From a virus, in the IMG/VR virus record IMGVR_UViG_3300010885_020289, positions 1 through 33,226 of that record: a stretch of 33,226 nt of DNA; one strand, given 5' to 3'. The translations under genes and the position numbers were made by a program. The notes beneath the pieces are model-generated. The model saw nothing but the letters and a program-made list of their open reading frames with translations. It had not been told where the DNA came from and made no database searches. Shown here in pieces: positions 28,601-30,852 of this stretch (within the stretch, counting starts at the first letter, position 1; each line of letters starts with the position of its first letter).

Positions 28601-30181
28601 GTAACAAGTATGAGTTACACCGATACTATTCCGTATACTGATAATGAAATTAAGAACACTTATATTGCCGATACAGCAATTGTAGAAAACATTGGCATTC
28701 CAGTTGGAATAGGTAACGGCACAATTTATGGTATATCTATGGTTGTTCCAAGCCACCCTGTTACTGCAACCATCTCAATTAATGCTGTTGATATAACAGT
28801 AGAATTATTATCAGGCGTTGACATTTCTGTTAATAGAAACCGTGTAAAAACAGCCATTAATAATTATTCAAATATTACTGGAGTAATAGCAGATAGAGTT
28901 GTTAATGTTGATCATCCAGAATTATCTAATAATCCCAATGGCATAGATCTAATCCCGGCAGCAATTAATATTCCAGTCAATGGATTTGTAAGCAAAACAA
29001 ATTTAAGACCATATCAAGTTACATTTAGTATTGATACACAAGCAATACCACCTAAAACTGGAATAGCATACAATATAACAGGTAGTGTAAACACTAATTA
29101 TAACGGTAGTTATATTGCAATAGATTCTACAGAAACTTCAGTAACTTTGGAATATCTTGTTGATCCGGGTGAATTTATTGAAAAATTAAATGTAATATCA
29201 TTCTCTGATAAGGTCGGAAATGGTCCTTACTTTGTTACCTTTAATATACCATTACGTACTCTAAAACCATCTATCAATGTATCATATATTATAGAAGGAA
29301 ATATAAATCAGAAATACAATAGTTCATATTATTCTAATAATAATAAACCTGTAGCTACTTCTAGTACACTTAGTACTATAACATTTAGATACGTAACAAA
29401 CCCAGGAGTGTATGGTAAAACTATTCCGGTAATTACTAGATTCAGTAAATTTGCTGTCGGTCCTATGAACTCTCCTCCATTCCATGTAACTTACACTATT
29501 GCTCCGCAAGATACTCCACCCGATCTCGGATTAAAGTATACAGTTTCTGGAAGTAATGATCTAATTGATTTTACTATATATAAAAATACATCATTTTATA
29601 ACGGATCATTTCTAGCTGTCGCAAGCACAACTACTAGCATAACATTAGAATATCCTACAGATCCTGGATTATTTGCAGGTGGTCTCATTAATCTTAGTAG
29701 TATCACAAAAATTAACTCAGCTGTTAGTTTAAATATTGATATAGATACATCAATTACTGTTGCTAATGCATATATTCTACCATTAACTTTTGTTCCAATA
29801 ATTGGTACCTCGCCTGACATAGTTGATACTAGTGATTGGTATAGAGAATCTATACCTTCAGATTACGGTCAAAATAACGAAATGGAAGTATTCGTAAATG
29901 GTACTAGAATGAATAAGACGCCATTAACTGTATATGATCAATCTTTAGCACAGGATAGTTTCAACAGTGCTGGTGATAAGCAAATAGAAGCAGATTATAG
30001 TGTAAACGGTATTGATAGTGCTATACGATTTACAAACGCACCAGCACCGGGATCAACTATAAAGATATTAACTAAAAAAGGATATACTTGGTATAATAAC
30101 GGTGAAACAGTTCAACTAGCATTTAGTGAAAGTAGAATTGCTAAGTTCATTACAGCAACTTCGGTTGATTTACCTAAATAA
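13688..30181 (+). CDS. Giant mosaic virion protein at the gp7 position
   Basis: One uninterrupted frame of 5,497 codons. I recognise it as a marine T4-like virion protein by its conserved blocks: LPRFFRSEQNEKFLSGVLDP and YYWLPSG (1-162), RPHSHPWEMQGF and WWDTVYGKAPYT (about 1211-1240), ARHLIGYQDRSYL and FYQGYIREKGT (about 1834-1957), EEVKPYKTKIREFVS (about 3630) and a C-terminal block ending in DLPK (5380-5497). It lies right after gp6, where T4 encodes the 1,032-residue wedge protein gp7, so it may fill that role, but I see no direct gp7 similarity. Between the blocks are a cupredoxin-like domain (168-275), three CBM5/12-like modules, a beta-propeller (about 2208-2900), four GxGY-type motifs (3296-3795), a LamG domain (about 4159-4344), an RIEY/LRRGT module (about 4898-4978) and five copies of a 57-75-residue repeat. 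No signal peptide or membrane segment is seen. The ribosome site GGAG is at 13672-13675. Confidence 0.85.
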   Translation: MASNDEYPLPVSIDDQNTRQSARHLPRFFRSEQNEKFLSGVLDPLLQPGKLDRINGYVGRKDIPNFKFNDNYQTDINTTRQYYQLEPGFVYEDPKTGEPVWFSDYADYMNSLAYYGANTSNHAKLNAEEAYSWDPSIDWDKFVNFREYYWLPSGPDPINIYGTQIETVSTFTVNSVIDGNRSDFIFTPDGLTINPRLTLYRGNTYTFKINSNNKLFGIKTQPVVGNSYFYNFGVSTQNIDRGIITFTVPYEAPDLLYYIDNNDIDSQGMIDIRDIDEDTFLDVEAEIIGKTNYISTTGIKFVNGLKLKFIGNISPAKYSNGFWYVEGVGTAITLTKYSDLESTPLTNDPTDLPFDLQPFDSVPFENANNYPNVKEYLVINRSSRDRNPWTRNNRWFHISVIETTAIANGQIASPDQITRAHRPIIEFLPNIKLYQNGWIAKQDVDLIDTTTTDVFSTIEGSLGYYVDGEKLIPGHRVLFTADIDPLVNGKIYEVSTITVNRTTVKFLSAACTLIPPYLVTFTFDTLVTPPSVNFGYTVEGNSNSNYAGLYNAVASTTSSLTLLYPINPGIFGTGTTTGTYDNFGSRPQLTLIPTTDSNPIDGEVAYAKAGNSYRGSSFYYNGTKWQQSQKKTSKNQAPLFDLFDENEISFSDSTVYPSSSFSGNRIFGYRIGPGAADTELGFPLYYRSIDNIGDIEFEFDLENRSWNYIKDSALSNVYSYQGFLRKALLNGSFRFLNGWTQTVRSLYQKAVRILEVTESTDLIAIDIFNNSEALGDINAQIYVNNIKRNDISRVNINGLAYIKFSTALLAGDQVVYKIQTIANKNARGYYEIPYNWQNNPFNETLGYFTLGEAIDHVRTIVENNPAFSGSFPGISNLPVLGNVSKFGHRFLQHSGSFPLAAYLITDKKNNIIDALQWTSTQYTQFKKEFLRIAGVAAFEGSISERVDQVLLEFSKSKYLDKSPFYFSDMAPYKGYTQRDYIVQDTRLPVFVIDSIFNPQSQTRRSVLIYVNEVQLVYLVDYTFSKTDAFVNISFPLHKNDIITIKDYVSTNGSYIPYTPSSLGLYPSYEPKVFIDDTYITPVKVIQGHDGSIVVAYNDYRDDLIMELEKRIYNTRRINYNSNIFNIHNVISGYYRNSPTTSFFTRNEFNNIVLPDFLKWNSLTNKDYSSNSYITEGNSFTYNYSNFFAIDGITSLPGWWRAIYQYAYDTDRPHSHPWEMQGFTIKPVWWDTVYGKAPYTSENTLMWTAIERGIINTPNYRRSDIRYARPGLINNLPVDDQGNLLSPLDSNFVKDFSLVNARGNYTFGDGAPVEAAWRRTSEYPFSVIKAMCILSGSEFIGKMWDRFTIKRNIAGQIYNTKTGKRFNTADIVYPNTPMGNIDDPTVPRSMSNGLSNIIDDYVFSLNAVSVDTYKDVVTGLNTKLSHRLGGYTSKDKLNVLLDSRSPTASGTVFLPQDNYNIFYDQSAPVASVVYSGVLIEKINLIDQSGYRITGYDKKYGIFQIFPSISSKNDSGFNVGGVTEAFSEWTPTQYYTKGYIVKYKNRFYRAIAPNTSSEKFEDDSARWSPLNSLPITGGISALNRTRFSDTVKVIPYGTVFQTVQDVVDFLLGYQEKLKSDGFKFDDFNKELGITLDWLTSAKEFMFWTLQNWNSGSIITLSPSATNLQFTPVITASIDDFSSSAFEYSILKADGTPFRLNLIDIHRKENGFTVKPNVAGDGIYFIRANLIQREHILLLDNESDFNDVVYDKISGYRQGRIKLIGFRTSKWDGGYTTPGFMYDSAIINPWQPFTDYNLGDIVSYKNNSFVAIVNVSGSADFVFSNWKEQEKILPTGLMANWDYRIEQFRDFYDLNASIFDDNQKKLARHLIGYQDRSYLDNIIIDDVAQFKFYQGYIREKGTFNSITKLFDVLRSSGFSTVNLYEDWAFKVGDYGASDAYSEIEFPLDEKAFRHNPQDVVLTANPEYQTDLSIYNVSSSMVTIKPFSYNAKPFPTKNIDTELNDYGIFKYQVAGYVREDDVDHVLYDRAALLNYDITQFRNSDKIWLAYTENNDWDVLEYIKVDLIITTWTVDFVTNSHIYLYCDGTDDLARGDVISISNLGLIDGSYIIQDVSDNIITIYTLSILATIPNLVTSGVIHRLKSVRYKNLMAVSDKIYNRFDILGEKIWIDQDLSGNWLVLENKDAFFNNAGTNKSDEILPYTKINNQQNGYEIKISGNNLYMVVSSPFKDRGSVIIYRRPNNLSKWSYSQTLKIPSDYISFLPNDQFGKSLDISYDGLTIAIGIPLASNLRSLYKGIFSEQAGYNQNDIVTYFDDQDTGFMYRSKIQVNSGTGSSFVYDNWDLVSSYTGSVLPSATPSGLTNQGVVAIFKYDGYTNRFKISNILGSADPVSYEQFGSKVKFVEDTTSNNLVLFVSATGYSTDTVFKTTTESSVNSNIITVNNTTGIKVGQLIVGLIDPITETNITTKVTGTTSTHIYLDQYVTIDINEQLQFKLQSIGRVHVLVQTSNGWQFNNVEPFVDPFKNPLVDIFPPASFDRVSNSKYGYDFDCLSDLSTIAVSSPFTRAGTVYVFEITTQSYESFQSKLNGINYLSFRLFEVISSETLIDGSVPNLIGGYISAEDAFGYKVILSKDLLLVSAPNNNSKGNHVGAIFNFQKVNETYQLQQSLIPPVTNTYAYERFGTTLSIDPLGDILSIGAAGGPSVLDTTFDSYAKGLYSEFSFNLDSIVKIEGTGPYYVNFNITDQEFSPPVDLFYTISGNSNENYSGNFIATTSTNSTITFKYDDFPGQFGTGITKATNLDLKYVLDTTSTSLTPTTFDNNSTKFYDQIPFTGAVYVYNKFDDQFIYADRLTPSDNLSAQDNFGFSICTSSNCIAIGAPNKSFAGISYGSVFIFNYSSLSWNRLREATPLVDIDKFKKSFYYNTTTNTLIGNLDLYDPLKGRIPGIADQEIKYQTYYDPAVYQYNGDTTLAINNDQIWTDTHIGEVWWDLSTIKYTWYEQGDVTYRNLQWGKLFPGSIVNVYEWVESKYLPSKYQTLADTTAGLAEGISGIPKDTTDTTYSTKIKYDTTSGIITTLYYFWVNNRRVAPSFMNRKLSANDIANLIADPKSQGYRSISITSENSLSLTNIKPKLLGTNVSLNLQFYEIDNTELAIHREYVLIPKGDRYANIPKILEKKWFDSLIGLDIVGNTVPDNNLSIRQRYGNFNSPRQSWFVNRSEALKQTIEYVNSVLQNQNLLDEINLKNLEKQEIPPTLESGEIDLIVNSLEELSYIGTNGLLTAQISLTLRDGKIIDWFIDNKGRGYGKNKLAPEYGDGVWAGPTAKIVSATGSGGELKTYVNSYGEVIWVEITKQGQGYTEILGNTGTDIGTTVVVRDFTVLVLSDVDALNSWSLQTWSFVSDFDAISYRNLVQNNLGLVTKNYPHHWLKTRTQSYNVTRYWSFVDWYASGFTAQSDIKFIIDRTDNLSGLPSDIGDLVKVTNAGLNSWLLLLKIANTNDPDFTIDYQVVGEENATIQFSSALYNFNSEIGYDEKYSYDLDLYDSNPTTELRIILEAIRDDIFVEELRIEYVNLFFNTIHYILSEQHFTDWFFKTSFLKMNQIVGNLNQNATFQTDPLADYESYIEEVKPYKTKIREFVSSYQGYDYSYNTVTDFDLPSYFNLDTGNFETTDLYSSYITKYPWANWLENHTYQVVDIVINQKGSGYISKPTVVISPPIENSIVWNKLIPLDESVYVSFNHNYYLTGTTGVTGSTPPTHTTGSVLNGTVIFTYVATDASATAYIGTGSLFAIEIDNPGYGFLSSPIITIRGGNGPINFVQATAVAHIGNNKARSITLKMKFDRYLKNYYVNDFSYTDTFQAINESVFKLTYAPEIEKSKFTITVNDIEYYGSQYSVSIKQETHDTYNSIIGNIVFASLVTGIVVIKYYKNIGIYGAADRINYAYSPTSGQYGKDLSQLMTGIDYGGVEFTSIAFNIVGGWDILNWDISSWDTIVTTNDDYVVTFSNNNSGIISNQFTLPYIPATGEIINTYLKIKNTNETVRIDSTDHNINYQLTIEGNPIYSLNGAFNNTSSVEFNTLEYTVTVVRSPVYNVNTLTTNILIDVFTTGDSIKFEYPQPLTGWKIGSKSLTSDSIRYNYNTWSIEIDGDRQLDFILNSTYKLTPILTDHIVISDPIDNTLFDFLFDFENDDFTIELFVKPAAEPDNDWNPILTIGRSQGGVERGKEIRIGYNIDNSGVGYLIPNNSNNANVYNGFGSLELDTWSHIALTRKGSSVYFFINGILKEEITNVDFTFSALGPLQIGYGLYPADGYFKGSVSNVRVLKGTGLYTVNFLVPNSPLMNIENTSLLVLDSQISLRSFNGNGINNVIDIGILGNLRTGDQLTFRKTTSDGTILPNDQSLLDSLISGGDLAYISAKGITPDEIIIDGDDFVSAETNHGPEELVQGHVVDTVDIKVYDAPASGGPRITIDNYIGDGITSTYPLGVLPPNEDAVIVFINKLFQNSINVDFANKTVTLVTDDNLSDPPPLNSKVTIFIIDTAGYDILSREIIVADGETRSFLTGARYTANDVSAYILVDGVDTSASILTSNQDNPNIGNVIVRLENPPAEGSIVQIMIFRGSMQKYSKTVNHVIPITNKTTYDLPRVPSSILPLSAYVWVIVTYSVNGVKKQDFLRAPDYENFVYPEPIELDGLRYASYSVELDIISVYKNNIKLLQIRDYSFDSANNIIILRDGIATDGDKIIVEIFRDHDFEINGSKLVITKNYNLSNKDAILFTTFTNHDQWDIMRNNKEFAFTTGYEAVPYDITQYDTFGTSINTSGIFDLPRTVSDKSGVLVSVSRELLVYGVDYVILDNMRQIRVTLPDVLTKKDFIEIITTNPKVATNSFGFRIFKDMLNRTQYKRLDNKKTTELIRDLNYYDTSIEVANGSILDTPNRQNNLPGVININFERIEYMVKNNNVLSQLRRGTVGTAINVSVPAGTSVTSMSYTDTIPYTDNEIKNTYIADTAIVENIGIPVGIGNGTIYGISMVVPSHPVTATISINAVDITVELLSGVDISVNRNRVKTAINNYSNITGVIADRVVNVDHPELSNNPNGIDLIPAAINIPVNGFVSKTNLRPYQVTFSIDTQAIPPKTGIAYNITGSVNTNYNGSYIAIDSTETSVTLEYLVDPGEFIEKLNVISFSDKVGNGPYFVTFNIPLRTLKPSINVSYIIEGNINQKYNSSYYSNNNKPVATSSTLSTITFRYVTNPGVYGKTIPVITRFSKFAVGPMNSPPFHVTYTIAPQDTPPDLGLKYTVSGSNDLIDFTIYKNTSFYNGSFLAVASTTTSITLEYPTDPGLFAGGLINLSSITKINSAVSLNIDIDTSITVANAYILPLTFVPIIGTSPDIVDTSDWYRESIPSDYGQNNEMEVFVNGTRMNKTPLTVYDQSLAQDSFNSAGDKQIEADYSVNGIDSAIRFTNAPAPGSTIKILTKKGYTWYNNGETVQLAFSESRIAKFITATSVDLPK
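14191..14510 (+). other. Cupredoxin-like domain without copper ligands (giant protein 168-275)
   Basis: The layout is LYRGNTYTFKI, FGIKT, then GIITFTVPYEAPDLLYY, which resembles cupredoxin-like domains found in marine phage proteins. In those the end normally reads like YYxCxxHxxM; here it is YYIDNNDIDSQGM. The Cys and His ligands are absent, so this is probably a structural remnant. Confidence 0.5.
15230..15421 (+). repeat. Shared beta module, copy 1 (giant protein 515-578)
   Basis: The copy reads PPYLVTFTFD, then YTVEGNSNSNYAGLYNAVAS and NPGIFGTGTTTG. It matches the module consensus: xPYxVTFxI, PP, YxVxGNxNxxYNGSY, STxxSITLxY, DPGxFG. Confidence 0.75.
18263..18391 (+). other. CBM5/12-like module 1 (giant protein 1526-1568)
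   Basis: The sequence pattern is EWTPTQYYTKGYIVKYKNRF, then YRAI and a final W about 20 residues on (ARWSPL). This is the W-Y-G-V-Y-Y-W aromatic spacing of chitin-binding type 3 / CBM5/12 modules. Sugar binding is inferred. Confidence 0.55.
19046..19165 (+). other. CBM5/12-like module 2 (giant protein 1787-1826)
   Basis: The sequence is WQPFTDYNLGDIVSYKNNSF, then VAIV and SNWKEQ. It has the same aromatic spacing as the module at 18263 and lies directly after a conserved marine-phage block (TTPGFMYDSA). Confidence 0.55.
20585..20713 (+). other. CBM5/12-like module 3 (giant protein 2300-2342)
   Basis: GYNQNDIVTYFDDQDTGFMY is followed, about 20 residues on, by YDNWDLVS. It is a more divergent version of the two upstream modules, lying between propeller blades. 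Confidence 0.4.
21869..22060 (+). repeat. Shared beta module, copy 2 (giant protein 2728-2791)
   Basis: The copy reads GTGPYYVNFNITDQ, then YTISGNSNENYSGNFIATTS and FPGQFGTGIT. It is inserted in the beta-propeller region, close to the fourth and fifth blades. Confidence 0.75.
26162..26720 (+). other. LamG/concanavalin-like domain (giant protein about 4159-4344)
   Basis: DDFTIELFVKP, then LDTWSHIALTRKGSSVYFFI, NGILKEEI and GYFKGSVSNVRVLKGTGLYT follow the standard LamG order. These domains bind carbohydrates or proteins, and in phages usually lie in host-contact proteins. Confidence 0.8.
28380..28622 (+). other. RIEY/LRRGT module (giant protein about 4898-4978)
   Basis: The order is GVININFERIEYMVKN, then LSQLRRGTVGTAINV and PAGTSV. 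I recognise this as a small domain recurring in marine T4-like baseplate proteins, often with GERIEY. Its function is unknown to me. Confidence 0.45.
29006..29176 (+). repeat. Shared beta module, copy 3 (giant protein 5107-5163)
   Basis: The copy reads RPYQVTFSIDTQAIPPKTG, then YNGSYIAIDSTETSVTLEY and DPGEF. It is the first of three copies placed in a row. Confidence 0.8.
29216..29428 (+). repeat. Shared beta module, copy 4 (giant protein 5177-5247)
   Basis: The copy reads GNGPYFVTFNIPLRTLKPS, then IEGNINQKYNSSYY, STITFRY and NPGVYG. It carries a short Asn-rich insertion (SNNNKPVAT) in the middle. Confidence 0.8.
29459..29683 (+). repeat. Shared beta module, copy 5 (giant protein 5258-5332)
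   Basis: The copy reads SPPFHVTYTIAPQDTPPD, then YTVSGSND, an insertion of about 12 residues, YNGSFLAVASTTTSITLEY and DPGLFAGG. Confidence 0.8.
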
Positions 30182-30198
30182 ATAAAGAGAGTGATAAA

Positions 30199-30852
30199 AT
30201 GGATAAGAAAAAAGTTAATCAACAAGAGCAGGACAAGAAAATGATTAGAAAACCAGATGAAAAAGGCGCCTTTAATGTTGAAGGACATATCAAGATTTTT
30301 GATCCTGAGAGTGGCCAAATTTTTGTGAATAAACGAAATGCAATTCATTATGAAAATATGAGTATAGCAATGGCTTCTAGTTTGTCTGATCAACGATCGG
30401 GTTACATTTATCAAATGGCATTTGGTAACGGTGGAACATATGTTGATCCAACTGGAATTATAACTTATCTTACTCCAAACACTGTTGGAATTAACAGCAG
30501 TCTTTATAATCAAACTTTCGTTAAAGTTGTTGATGGAAACGCTGTAGAAAATAAAGATCCAATACGAAACAACATACAGATGATGCATACTACAGGAAAT
30601 AATTATACAGATATAATTGTATCTTGTTTGCTCGATTATGGTGAACCTACTGGTCAAGGTGCATTTGACAACGCTACAGGCTTAAACGATTTATACACGT
30701 TTGATGAATTAGGATTAGTAGGATACAATCCAAATGGCTCAGGAAAGCTATTAACTCATGTATTATTTCATCCAGTACAGAAGAGTTTGAATAGATTATT
30801 ACAGATTGATTATACTGTTCGTATACAAAGCTTATCGGGGTATAGTGCATAA
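30199..30852 (+). CDS. Conserved myophage virion structural protein, function unknown
   Basis: This 217-residue protein begins with a short Lys/Gln-rich charged arm (1-20). A compact domain follows with GAFNVEGHIKIFDPESGQI, NKRNAIHYENMSIAMASSL, YIYQMAFGNGGTYVDPTGI and SGKLLTHVLFHPVQKSLNR. I recognise this pattern as a virion protein shared by marine T4-like phages and some large myophages, but I know no established role; location between the giant protein and the collar fibre suggests a connector or peripheral baseplate part. It occupies the position of T4 gp8 but does not look like gp8 (334 residues). It starts 17 bases after the giant gene, with a weak AGAGAG ribosome site. Its stop TAA shares one base with the next ATG. 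Confidence 0.65.
   Translation: MDKKKVNQQEQDKKMIRKPDEKGAFNVEGHIKIFDPESGQIFVNKRNAIHYENMSIAMASSLSDQRSGYIYQMAFGNGGTYVDPTGIITYLTPNTVGINSSLYNQTFVKVVDGNAVENKDPIRNNIQMMHTTGNNYTDIIVSCLLDYGEPTGQGAFDNATGLNDLYTFDELGLVGYNPNGSGKLLTHVLFHPVQKSLNRLLQIDYTVRIQSLSGYSA

Noticed and set aside
13688-30181. Calling the giant protein gp7 or a tape measure protein
   Set aside because: No direct gp7 similarity is visible, and it lacks the long helical, coiled-coil composition of tape measure proteins; it is beta-rich.
30177-30184. AATAAATA before the 217-residue gene as a late promoter
   Set aside because: The RNA would start almost at the ATG at 30199, leaving no room for a ribosome site. The sequence also contains the stop codon of the giant gene, so chance is likely.
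30112-30657. Minus-strand frame of 181 residues near the end of the giant gene
   Set aside because: It lies opposite the well-supported 217-residue structural gene, has no ribosome site and no recognisable domain.
30199-30852. Calling this gene gp8 from its position after the gp7 slot
   Set aside because: Its length (217 versus about 334) and conserved blocks do not match what I know of T4 gp8.
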